64,000 nt of DNA. Source: Irpex lacteus. Taxonomy: Eukaryota; Basidiomycota; Agaricomycetes; Polyporales; Irpicaceae. The number at the start of each line of letters is the position of its first letter. Within the stretch, counting starts at the first letter, position 1. The position numbers were made by a program, and so were the translations under genes. The DNA lies in contig MQVO02000001.1 of assembly GCA_001986395.2 (NCBI GenBank), forward strand, positions 3,038,001-3,102,000. The letters are read 5' to 3'. Under the pieces are notes generated by a model. The model was not told the DNA's origin, made no database searches, and saw only the letters and a list, made by a program, of their open reading frames with translations. Below, in pieces: positions 34,395 to 45,600 of this stretch.

Positions 34395-36563
34395 TTACAG
34401 TGATTCTACAACCGTTATCTTGCGTGTGACAGTGTCCCACCCTCCTTCAAGGTGCGTAACGGGAACGCTGACGACAGTGACAGTGCTCTTCGTCGAACTC
34501 CGAGTCGATGCCCTGGTATTTGAGGAAGACAACGATATGATGACACTGCTTCCGTTCTCGTCCTCCCCAATTAGCTCTTTTTGATGGAGAAAGTCGAGTT
34601 TGGTGTATTCATTCGTCAAAAACACTTTCGCAAAGAGTGTTTCCCTCGTTGAGCCTTCCGAGACATAGAAGTTGAGAGGCTCCGCTCGCTCCGCACTTGC
34701 GCCTATTCGAAGATTGCCTCCATTCATGAGCAAAGTCGGTTTATCGCTAGCCGACTGGTAGCACGGGGAGATCGAATATGTGCTCGGGTCGAAGTACCAA
34801 ACCTGAACGTACAAGTCCTGCGAGCTGTGGTTCCGAAGATTGATGGCATAATCATCCTGCTCGTCATCAGTTCCCTGTTCAATAACGACCTCGTCATTGG
34901 AATCGAATTCAACGCTGGAGAACGACCGGAGGAAAAACCCATCCTCGTCGACGTAACTTGCAGGCCCACCGATCCTTTTGAGGTGGAGGACTTCGAATGA
35001 TATATCGTTGGCAAAGGGACGAGCTGTATTCTCCATGGCGAGCAGATTTTTGAATCGTGCAATACCGTGGAGGATTGAAGCGAAATTTGCGTGCTGCACT
35101 TCTTCTGCCGTGATACGAGAGGGGTTCGTTCCAAGACCCCCGAGAACGGGATCCAAGTGATACAGAGACATTCCACCCTCAGCATCAAAGAGGAGCTTAA
35201 GATCTGCTTCCTCGGGTTCGTTTGCCTCGCATATGGTTGTCGGAGCTTCTGTGCCTAAAGTCGCGTTCCGGAGACTTTGGCGAAACGACTCCACCGAGAT
35301 ACGCGACCTAGGATTATGAGGTGCAAGATTCACCAGGATGTAGCGTAGGTGATCAGGTTTGTCCGTGACAACGGCTGTATACCTCGATTTGGTGATGTTC
35401 GAAAGGCCGCGCACTGTGGGATTATCACCGTTTAGCCTCGCATAGGATTTGATGGAGTACGCCTTCATCGTAGTGGCGACTCCTATGCACGTTTTTGACG
35501 GAGAGCCGATAGCTTGCTGGTAGACGGTGATCGTCGTGCCAGCATCGATACCATGGATTTGACCAGCAAAGACAATGAAATCAGAGTCAGGATCGCCGTT
35601 GATCGGTTCCACCTGAATTACGCCTGGCTCTAGTATGTCTTGGTCAAACAGTCGCCTGTCGCGCATGATGCCGTCGCACTGTGGATGCTGCGTAATCACC
35701 GAGTTGGGTATTCGGCGGAGCTGATCAATCCCATGATCTACTACTTCAAGGAGCCTTGCATATGTACGGGGATGTATGTCAGTCCTGCGCAATGCTTGCA
35801 CCAAGAAATAAGTGAAGATCCCCCCTCCAAAGGGCCCGCCCATAGCGCGTTCAAACTGTCCACATGCAGCTAGCAGCACATGGTCTCCCACCAGCGAGGT
35901 GAACCGCCCGTTCCCTCTTTTCGTAACCCCAGACCGCGACGCACTGGTGCTGCCAGTGGAGCCGACGAGATCGAGGTCGAGGTCGGGCCGTAAGGGAACG
36001 AGGAGTAGAGGGTTTGCCGAACGAGCAACAAGCTGGACATCACCATCGCCCGGAAGGTGATATTGCCCTCTCGTACCATGGCCACTGTGGCAGCAGTCTA
36101 AGATGACTGTTATGTTACGGCCATGGGTGCTTGCTGCTTTCTCAAGCAGAACGGCGAGTGTCCGATCTGGAATCGTGCACGTTTGGACACCCGATTTGGG
36201 ATCCTTCAAGCCTTCGTCCCATGGCACAATCGCCTCCACAACATCAATGCCCTCCTCATTTTTTGTCGCTGCCCAGCCTGCAGGGGCCTCCTGTGAGCTC
36301 CCATGTCCAGAGAAACAAAAAAGGAGTGCGTCTCCATGGTTGATCTCTGTATTATCGATAAGGTGACGAGTGAAGGCGGTGATGATCCCAGTTCTGGATG
36401 CGTCACTATCTTTGAGTCGGATGATATTGCTTGAACGAACTCCAAGGTTGGTAGTGAGATAGTTATATATTCCTTCACCGTCCTTGTGAGAACCTGGTAG
36501 AGCATCCTTGTCCTCGGTGGCATACGTCTCGATGGTGGCAAGCACCGCCCACAGCTGCGCCAT
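34395..36563 (-). CDS. Caspase-domain (peptidase C14, metacaspase-like) protein
   Basis: A single open frame of 722 residues. The caspase domain is at the very N-terminus: LWAVLATIETYATEDKDALP, GSHKDGEGIYNYLTTNLGV, histidine 87 in LLFCFSGHGSSQE, VEAIVPWDEG, and ILDCCHSGHG with cysteine 158 as the nucleophile. So the dyad is intact. Unlike classical metacaspases there is no proline-rich or zinc-finger prodomain; instead about 450 residues follow, with a beta-rich C-terminus (VQVWYFDPSTYSISPCYQ, RIGASAERAEPLNFYVSEG) and a Ser/Thr-rich tail. This caspase-plus-unknown layout is common in agaricomycetes. The stop codon overlaps a GTAAGT, so a further C-terminal exon cannot be excluded. It converges on the CHAT gene. 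Confidence 0.88.
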   Translation of the reverse strand: MAQLWAVLATIETYATEDKDALPGSHKDGEGIYNYLTTNLGVRSSNIIRLKDSDASRTGIITAFTRHLIDNTEINHGDALLFCFSGHGSSQEAPAGWAATKNEEGIDVVEAIVPWDEGLKDPKSGVQTCTIPDRTLAVLLEKAASTHGRNITVILDCCHSGHGTRGQYHLPGDGDVQLVARSANPLLLVPLRPDLDLDLVGSTGSTSASRSGVTKRGNGRFTSLVGDHVLLAACGQFERAMGGPFGGGIFTYFLVQALRRTDIHPRTYARLLEVVDHGIDQLRRIPNSVITQHPQCDGIMRDRRLFDQDILEPGVIQVEPINGDPDSDFIVFAGQIHGIDAGTTITVYQQAIGSPSKTCIGVATTMKAYSIKSYARLNGDNPTVRGLSNITKSRYTAVVTDKPDHLRYILVNLAPHNPRSRISVESFRQSLRNATLGTEAPTTICEANEPEEADLKLLFDAEGGMSLYHLDPVLGGLGTNPSRITAEEVQHANFASILHGIARFKNLLAMENTARPFANDISFEVLHLKRIGGPASYVDEDGFFLRSFSSVEFDSNDEVVIEQGTDDEQDDYAINLRNHSSQDLYVQVWYFDPSTYSISPCYQSASDKPTLLMNGGNLRIGASAERAEPLNFYVSEGSTRETLFAKVFLTNEYTKLDFLHQKELIGEDENGSSVIISLSSSNTRASTRSSTKSTVTVVSVPVTHLEGGWDTVTRKITVVESL

Positions 36564-37580
36564 CTCCGTACTTAATTTTACATCGAGAGACGATGAGCAA
36601 ATAACCTTATTCTCTAAATCCGGAGTGTCGACGTACCTCGCCCGCTGCCGATGGGTTGTCGCTGCTACTGGTGATCCCGAGTCACTCCGTGGATATGCCC
36701 TTCACTTGGAAAACGACGATAGCGCAAGGAGGGATTGTAGGAGGGGACGAGAATGTGAACCATCGATACCATCATGAATCGAAGTCCTTTAGATTCACAC
36801 ACCGGCGGCGCTCTACGAGTAGCGCTGCCAACTGTGATACCCACGGGCTGGCCACAAGCTAATGTAGCGGCTCGTTGGGATCCATCACGCAGGAGGCCCA
36901 CACGCATTGTTATAGCACAGGCAAAATACTCGGAGGTTTCGTTGCTTTTGCAGCTGTCTTGACCAACCAATACAATTATGATGACTGCAAGAAGACTTTA
37001 ATAACTGCGTGCCATCGGAGAACCTAGGTGCTTAAATATAACTGACTCACTGATTTGACAATAGCGGAAACGATTTAGAGGGTACTTGTAGGAAAGAACA
37101 TGTGGCGTTGTCACCTCCTAGCCGACAACTTTGGCTTGAGAGAAAATTGAGTCAAGTCTATGGAAACACATCAACATGCATAGGCAGCACAAGAGAACAA
37201 TCTAAGACACACCGTAGCGTATATCCAAAAAGCTGACAACTTACTAGTTTTGTAAGTTTCATTTATAACATATGCCATCCAGGAACAATAAACATGGGTG
37301 CGGTCTAAAACATAACCCATGATATCTGTAAGTGTTACTATTACAGTAATCATGAAACTCACCTACTATGCAAAGGACCCATCCAACCTGGTCTTCATAA
37401 CTCGCAGTATTTCCCTGAAGTTAGTTATACTCCTTACCTTTCTCACAATCGTGCAAGACGCTACCTATACCACGAACAGAAAATACGGCGGGATAGTGAG
37501 TGGTAGAAGTGCTCAAAATTGTTGGGGTACATGCACGAACAGCCAGATAAAGCCTCATACTGTGCGAGCTGCGCTGGCAC
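36564..37580. other. Gene-free stretch upstream of the caspase gene
   Basis: Promoter of the minus-strand caspase gene plus the 3' flank of the metallopeptidase gene. Frames on both strands are short and featureless. Confidence 0.4.
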
Positions 37581-39878
37581 TTAGCATCGCTGACCGACGT
37601 CAAACTTTCGAGTCGACATAGTCAAACCCTCTTTGTCCACACGAATCTCCTCCGTGAAGAACTGCACGTCCACAGCATACTCTCCTTCGCCCAACTCAAC
37701 AGCAGTCTTATTCGTGAGCGTATCAAGCACCTTCCCGCTCTTCCCATCATACCACTTGATCAGCCAACTCTCCTTCTCAGGAACCGGCACTTCACGGAGC
37801 TCGGCCAACGGAGCAAGCTTGAGGTTGACAGAGTGCACATCACTGGCAGTGTTCGTGCACTCGACGTCGATGTCGTCGATGAGATCGACGCGCTTGAGAA
37901 GCTTGAGCCAGAGGTCCTCTTGGCACACCGAGCAGAAGTCGGGTGTGGTGACGATGCGCATCAGGCAGTCCTCGTTCGTGGGCCGATAGTACGTTTCGTT
38001 CTTGTCCGAGAAGCTGTGGGATACGTTGAGATACGAGTGTGGATAAGGCAACGGGAGGGGTACATACGTAGGGTAGAGACTGTAGTGCCCCGGCGTAGCG
38101 TTGAACCTTAGCGGAACGTCTCTGCTTAGTCGGCGAATGAAAAAGATGGAACGAAACCCTTACTGTCTCTCATCACCAAACTCGAGTACCTCGATACTGC
38201 ACAACTGAGCGATCCCCTCCCTTTCCGCATTGTTCAACTTGAACTTGACCTCATGCTCCCCATCACCAAGCCCACCGTCCCTATAAATGTCGTAGTGCCA
38301 ACGATCGACACCGAGCCCAACCTTCGGCGTCCACCCCAGGTCCTCCCCGTCAAGTTCCACAGTCAAATCCGCCTCTTCTGGTAAACCAGACAAGGAGAAC
38401 CGGACGAGGTGTCTTGCGTATTGTCCGGAGGCGGGGAACTTGGCGGACCATTCAGTACTAGTGTTGAGCATCGACCAGGCATAGCTTTGCAGTGGCATAA
38501 CAGAGCGTTCAGCGCGTACTTCGTCGACGGATGCAGAGGAGGAAGAGTTGGTAAGCCAGTGAGCCCATGTTACTGGGGTCGTCAGATTCGGGTGGCTGTT
38601 GACACCGAAGTGATCCCAGTCTTCGGCACCGTCGTATTCTTCGCCAACGTCGATGATAGAATGGCCTAGTTCATGTCTGCGTTTCGTTAGTATGCGCTCT
38701 GAGGGATCAAGTTTCTGACACACCTCAGAACTAGTGCACCGTTGGCAATCGAAGGCGTGATGACACTGTTGAAATATGAGCGGGCTTCATATTAAGCTGC
38801 ATGTAGGGGTTACGAACGTGAACTCTCCACCCAGACCTATCAGACTGTTAGCTTTTGTTTTGTCTTATCAACTCTGAAAGTCGCTCACCTCCGTATAAAG
38901 GGTCGTTCCCTACATATCATACTTCGTCAGTCCTTTCGTGGAGAACATGGGCCAGCCGTTGCCTACCTATCAGAATTGGATAGTCGCACTTATCACCCAA
39001 AGAGAGGCACGCAGCTCTGGCAACTTCAGGCTTGCTATACAGAACACCCCGAAGCTCAGTGCCAGGCCGATAGAGGCCATACACAGTGCTTGACGAAGTT
39101 CAGAAACAGCCAACAAAGTCAGAAAGCGAGCAACTCACTCAAGAGGTTCGCCCCCTGCTCCGACACCGCTCTTAAGTCAAGACATCTCAGTTGACTGGCC
39201 GTGTCATGATATCTGTGATTTCTGTTCGACTTACCTCCTTACTGGGTGTAAAAGCTGCCCAGAAATTCAGCAGAGGTTTGACGGTATTGAATGTATGGTT
39301 GGAGGAGATATCCTCTGCAAGAGTTTTCGCGTCGTTGATGAATTTGTCGTACTCGCTAGCCAAGTCTACGCGCAAGTCAGTTGTTCAGACTATCGAAGCA
39401 CGTTCTGTGAACACTCACATCCATCCGAGAAGAATACCAAGTCCACTCGATTCGCTGAAGGACCAGAAACTACCAATGGAGAGACTTGCAGCTCCGGAGG
39501 AGGCACACCTATACCAAGGCCTTCTGAATTTCCCAGGACGTGTTGGACACCCTCTGCGTACACCCATCCCCTTTCCGTCAGCTCGTTAGAGCACTCCGCA
39601 TTCACTTTATCCCAGACGGCCTGGACATTGTAAGAGACGTAGCTAACGCGATGCCCGCCGTCTGCTGTAGCCAGACGCGTCGTGTGGACTGTGTTGTCAT
39701 CCACCCCACGGAGAAGTTGAGTCTCTCTGAACGAGAGTATTTTGCAATGAGCATCGGCATCGCGCAGAACAATGAGCTCAGAAGGCTTCTTGTTAGCTTG
39801 AGACGTCGATAGAGCATGGCTGAGCGAGACAAGACCCAAGAAGGAGAGCAACTTCATGCTACTAGTAGCCAGATGCAT
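37581..39878 (-). CDS. Secreted M64 (IgA-peptidase-like) zinc metallopeptidase
   Basis: Phase-checked ten-exon model (39878-39419, 39365-39235, 39170-39139, 39088-38967, 38909-38889, 38836-38818, 38765-38724, 38676-38164, 38106-38068, 38013-37581), 603 residues. A signal peptide follows the start (MKLLSFLGLVSLSHA; ATG at 39857 is an alternative start). Family signatures: VDLVFFSDGYLASEYDKFIN, VKPLLNFWAAFTPSKESGVG, YGLYRPGTELRGVLYSKPEV, CDYPILIGNDPLYGGLGGEF, the zinc site RHELGHSIIDVGEEYDG with two His and the Glu, and YRPTNEDCLMRIV. These are typical of M64 peptidases secreted by fungi. Exons 5 and 6 have 21 and 19 bases, among the shortest in the window, and three more are under 45. All splice sites are GT-AG. 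Confidence 0.9.
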
Positions 39879-40418
39879 CGTTCACGTCGAGCAAACCAGA
39901 TTTGAGGGCAATGTCCAAGGACCAAGACAATTTGAGCTCGAGGATACACCGCGACGGGCCTCCGTCGTTGTTAGCACGTTCATGAACAAGTGATATACGG
40001 ACTCCATGTCCGTATGTTTGCATGTGGGAGTCTGAGATAACAAGTGCCGTATAGCATGCCGGCTAATGACGCGATAAGAACGGGTGCAAATCGTATTCAA
40101 GAGCTCATAGTAGCCCTCTACAACGTAATGACGTCATAGTAAGAAACGTAACAAATGCCATTAGATAAGGCTGACTTACTCATTGATTCAGAACAGCTGC
40201 AGCACAAAGCCATGAATATAATCCGTTCGTGAGTGAATTGGATGTTCAGAGATGCATGCAAAGCAGAGCAAAGAGGAGATCATGTACGTATAAGATGAAT
40301 TCCGGTGATTGATGCATGGGTATGAAGGATGCGTGTGCGAAAACATGGAAAGCGAAGTCCTATGCAAATAACCAAACGTGATGCATGAAGTTGAAAAGGT
40401 CCTGTTTGTCTCCCAGTA
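39879..40418. other. Intergenic stretch between metallopeptidase and kinase genes
   Basis: Promoter of the metallopeptidase gene and 3' flank of the kinase gene. No gene seen. Confidence 0.4.
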
Positions 40419-43400
40419 TTATAACCTATTCACAGACCTATCCCTCGTGTGCCCCGTATCATGTGAAGTCTGCCTCGCAATCCTACTCGCGCTCGGATTG
40501 CCGACGTTTATATTCCGGCTCGCAGCTCGGATATGAGTCGTGCTGCCATTATGACTGAAGACCGATGGTGAAGCCGCAGATTCCGATACTGTCCTCTGCG
40601 ACTTCAGCTTCTTCGGTGCTATAGCAGACTTGGGCGTATCGACTCCCCGAGTCAGTCGGCTACTGGAGAGTGGCTTGATAGCAGGAGCCAACGTGGGCAG
40701 AATCTCGCGGGCAAGCTCCTTGACGAGAACAGCGCCGTCTTCGTGGCTGAGTTTGACAACGATGTCGTAGATGCCGAATCGTTCGACCAGAAGGGCGCGG
40801 TTAGGATGCGCATCACAGACTGTACGGAGAATCTTGAGCAGGTTGAGTCGGACGACAGCCTTGCCACTGCTGTTGAGCTTGTCGATAATGTGCTTGAAGA
40901 ACTGTGATTTGGCGATGCCGAGAGTGACCAGGTTCGACAGACGGCAGATCTTCAAGAACGGGTCGAGGAGGTTCTCGAATGAAACTGCCTTTGCGGAGAC
41001 GAAACACTTCAGAAGTGCATCCAAGGAAGCAGGTTTGAGTAGTTCGTCCTCGATCTTTGCCGTCTCGTCTTGTAGCCTAAGAAACGAATTCATAAGGTTG
41101 AGGCCCACGGGGCAATACGGATGGTGTGGGGCTTACCATGAGAGTATAGCCTCGAGCGCACTAACTTGGAAGTATGGGTCATCCAGCAGCTTCAGATACA
41201 AAGACAGCCCGTCGTGCTGCCAAAGCAATATCCTACAGCTTTTCCCAGCGCTGGCCAGATCACAGAGAATGGGCAGAGCGAACTGCTTCAGAGGCGAGCT
41301 AGACTCGATGACGCGTTTAAGACTCGGGATAATACCAGCTTGAGCGGCTTCTTCTTGTCTGGACTTGTTGAGCCTGCAGAGGTTATAGCACGTTTGGAAG
41401 ACATGGTTGGACATTTCCTGAGGATCTATCAATATCCCAGTCCATATCGGAAGGAAAAAAAGACGTACTGTGCTGTATGGACCAGAACTCTGTTCGTCTA
41501 GGATCTTGACTAGGATGTCTATCGCGTTTGCGTTCTGCAAGACCTCGAGGAGCGTCGGACTCATCGATAGATGTTTGACGGCCTTGAGCATGTGCACAAG
41601 ATACTCCGGAGCGAGCAATTCGCACGCACGAAGTAGTCCTAGTATTTATATGTGCAGTTAGTAAGCTACATAAGTTCCTGAAGGAGTGACACGTACGCCG
41701 AACGACCTTCCTCGTCCCCAGAGCATTCCTCACATGTATATCCGACTGCGACACCTGGCAGAACACCAAGATGATTTGAATCAGCTTGCTGTTCATCTCA
41801 TCCGCGATCTCGCCATGGCTTGTCATGACGTTTAACAAGGCCGAAGACAAAGGATCGAGAAGTCCTTCTCTGATGAACATCCGGCAGAAGTCGTTCTTCG
41901 TTGTAGGACTTTGTAGCTCGAAGACGCTGCAGATGCCGTTCAGGGCATGCACGACGAGTTCCATCTGCTCAGTGTAGTCTTCGTCCAGGAGGTCGACGAG
42001 CACCTTCAACCCTCGGCAGCTGGTAGTCGATTAGACATTGCTAGAACAGCTGCTGAAGCTAGTTCTTATACTTACGAGATGAACATCTGCAGCGTCAATA
42101 CAGATGTATGACAGAGGAGTCGAATAAAGTGGGAGGCCTCCAGACGGCATTCAGAGGGGTACTTCTTCGACGTGAAACCCATCATAACAGGTATACCGCT
42201 ATTCGACACCAGTCAGGACGGAATGTCACACAGCGAAACTGACTGCAGTAAGCTTACCCAATTAGACAGAAGCTTTCCAAGAACCCCGTATCTGCAGTGA
42301 CCAACTGGCAAAGGATATTAGAGTCCAAAAAAGACGAGATGAGGATTGGTCTTACTGTATTGACTATCTCCAACAACTTCAAGTTAACATCTCGAGACGT
42401 TCGGCTCTCCAGAACCTCCATGATAGCAAGCATGCCATGCGCGGACACAAGTTGAGATTGCATGTCAGGAGTTTCCGTGATGATAGTCAGCTGGAAGAAC
42501 AGAGACCGCACTCAGCTACATTCTATGAATCGTAGTAACCAGAAAGCAGCATACCAGTTGTTCACAAGCGTCTCGGAGCTGGAAGTCAGGTGCAGATGGC
42601 GTTAGCTCGTCGATAAGCTGGTTGACCTGACCGCAGAGCCTTGCGTATTTATCTCGCTGGAGGTTAGACTCTAGGTCGTCTTCAGCGAAGCCTTCGTCAA
42701 TCTAAGCCGATAGTCAGACATTTTAGCAGAATATCTGCTTTAACTGAATATTGCTTACCTCTGCGAAAGGATCCTCATCGTCGTCCTCGTCACCCAACCA
42801 AGACTTATTTGAAAGTCGGGTATTAAGCTGTAACGTCTGCATCGAGTGCGATACTACCCAACACTGCCTATCAGAAAGTGCATCAAGCTACACGAAAGAG
42901 CACACTTACCTGCACCATTCGGCTTCCCAAATACATCATCATAATCCTCGTCGTCATCCTCCGCATACTTCCTTATCTCCGGTTGACTATACACCCGCTT
43001 GGCCTCTTGCGCCGATTGCCCATTCGCACCCGCAAACGACGCAGAACGCGCATGCATGCGCGGTGAGCCTAGTCCCAATGGAGGACTGGCAGAGCTCAGA
43101 GGGTTGAGTACTGGGCGCGAGCTTCTGTGGTGCAGGAGGGGCAGAGGAGCTGTTTTGGGACCTGGGGATGGTGGTGCGATGCCTACGGTCTGGATGTCGT
43201 CAGGGTGGAAGAGACCTCGTTTTGACGAGGTCTTGAGCTGAACAGGGGATTCAGTCGAGTTAGGAGGTTCATGTAAGGGAGGATTTACCTTGAAGTCTGC
43301 CACCTTTTCTTCCAGCCCGTCATCGTCGAAGTCCAAATCATCAAAGTCCTCCGCGATGGAGTTTATCCCCGCTGAGGGTGCTTGCGCAACCGGTAAAGGA

Positions 43401-45131
43401 GTAGGTCCGTTGGCGGGGCTACGCCCAGGTCGTATAGTCTGTGCGTTGTCTGTGAACTCCTTCTCCTTCTCTTCGTTGGGTGGTTTCTCCATCGCTAGTT
43501 GAAGGCGCTTAGGTCAGACTGGTGAACGTAAGTATCTTGTGTGTAGTACGGACCGTGTATCTTTGTGAGAGAAGGACCTTCCTCAAAGTCGTCATCCCAG
43601 TTATCTGTCTGTTCCTCAGGCTGTGACAGAACAAACGGCATCGGCAACGTTTCACGGATATGGCCCAATACGGGCACAGGAGCGTTTCGTGCAAGAGGAG
43701 GGTTGGCTGTCTTAGGGCCCGAGTTGGAAGAAGCGAAGGAAGCTGACATGGAGAATCCGAGATCGAGAGGCTGCAATGGAGGTGAGTTTCGATTGTCTAC
43801 GAAAGATGGCGGACGACGTTGTGGGTGTTTATTGGGTTTGGTAGGCGCTACGTTGAGGGTTAGCATACAAACAGAGGAGAGGACATTGGAAAGGTACATT
43901 TAAGAGCTTCATTCCATTCTTGAACCTTGAGTACGGCTTCGTCGTAGTTGTAGTTGCTGAGTGGTCGTCTTTCCGGGCCAGCCGAAGGCTGCTGCGTGGA
44001 CAGCTGCTTCCGGACAGAGGCCATCCATGGGTGGCGTAATAGTTTCTTGGCGGATATTCGTAGGTTGCAGTCCTTTTGAAAGCAGTGGTACAAGAAATCC
44101 TTCACAACTGGGGAAGCACCTTCGGGTATTGGAGGACAGTCGTCTTGTACTATGCGGAAGAGGGCGGGCATTGGGTCCAGAAAGTGGTAGGGAGGCTTTC
44201 CCTCCAGAAGCTCAATAACCACGCAGCCAACTGACCAGATATCTGAGGCTGTGGTTGCACCTGACTGCTCGATCACCTCCGGGGCCACTGCATTTAGTCA
44301 GTCGACGGTTATAATACAGTGGAATAGCACGTACTCCAGTAAGGACTTCCTACAACCTCGTTGTCCCGTACACCTGTCGCTGCATCCCTTGCTACTCCAA
44401 AGTCAGCTAGCTTCACACATCCGTCCTTGTTCGTGAGGATGTTTGCTCCCTTGATGTCACGGTGTATCACACCCTGGTCATGCAGATACACGAGACCCTC
44501 GAGCACCTGGGATATGTACACCGCAACCAGCTGTTCAGGGAACTTGCCAAATTTCTTGCAAATATTGTGCAGGGACCCGTTCTCACAAAACCTGTAAACG
44601 CGTGAGCACGAGGCAGATAGTACTATCCGTATGACGACATACTCGAGGATGATATAGAGGTAATCTCGTGTCTTCTCAAAGCCTTTGTACTTGACGATGT
44701 TCGGATGCTTTAAGACGCGTTAGGTCCCGCATATATGAAGCAGTGATCGAACATACGCACGTTCAGATTCTTGAGTAGGTCGATCTCTGACTGCGCGGCT
44801 TGGTGAGTGATACCAGACTAGTTGAGAAGACCATACCATTATTTGACCAATCTCGCTCTTTGGAATGTTACTCAGTTGAATCTCCTTGATTGCGACAGTC
44901 TCTCCTGTAGCCCAGTTGAGGGCACCTGCGAGGGTTGAGTAAAATCACTTGCTGCACACACTTCTCACAACGTGTACTCACGATAGACCTGTCCGAACGC
45001 GCCCTTCCCCAGCGAATCTCCGAGTTGCTGCGCAGACTATCAGTGCTCGTTCGACGCGTGCTTTTCATGAAATCACGGACATAGGCATTGAGGAGCTTGT
45101 TCGAACTTGAGCTAGCTGGTGGTGAGGTCAT
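40419..45131 (-). CDS. sepH: Septation initiation protein kinase, Cdc7/SepH type
   Basis: A long multi-exon gene of well over 1,000 residues; outer limits are firm, not every small exon was fixed. The kinase domain is first: [14 protein letters not shown] (about 44990), [47 protein letters not shown] (about 44460), [30 protein letters not shown] and [21 protein letters not shown] disordered acidic middle follows ([32 protein letters not shown]), then armadillo/HEAT-like repeats ([58 protein letters not shown]). This order is that of fission yeast Cdc7 and Aspergillus SepH, the spindle-pole kinase that starts septum formation. The N-terminal frame must cross an intron around 45020-45080; its exact limits are unsure. 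Confidence 0.88.
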
Positions 45132-45600
45132 GGTGGTCGTAGTTAGAGTGGTATTGAACGTTTGGCGGTGCGCGCTGCGTGGTTCATCGCCTCGAATAGT
45201 ATGAGGCGCGGTTCCGCAGACAAAGCTGCCACAAATGACTGACTGTGGGAGGGTAGTGGATGTAAAGACTCAAGAAGGGTGAAGTGCTTAAGTGCTTGAG
45301 TGCATTAATCAACTGATTTGGTATCAGACAAGTCCGCATTTGGACGCCTTTATGCTGATTTTGGATGCTATCCAGAACTTGTCATCACAATTCGATCACA
45401 ATTTGTTGGAAACGGTTTGCGGCTGACCTCGACCTCCTTGCTCGTCGCCGCCGCCGACAACGACGACCAGCATCTGTTTCAACGCCCAACTCCTACTCTC
45501 GTTTACATTTCCTAATTCTAGTTTTCTTCCCGCCAGGCCTTTCGTCTTTCGCTCTGGATAATCTTTCACTTCTCTCCTACTGCGAGCCCCGCTGCCGATC
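45132..45600. promoter_or_regulatory. Shared promoter between kinase and Mod5/TeaR-like genes
   Basis: 469 bases separate two divergently transcribed start codons, so both promoters must lie here. No clear TATA box. The right half is pyrimidine-rich on the plus strand. Confidence 0.5.

Noticed and set aside
37319..37621. Plus-strand frame with a hydrophobic stretch (VILLTFLTIVQ)
   Set aside because: Overlaps the 3' end of the metallopeptidase gene on the other strand and has no supporting features.
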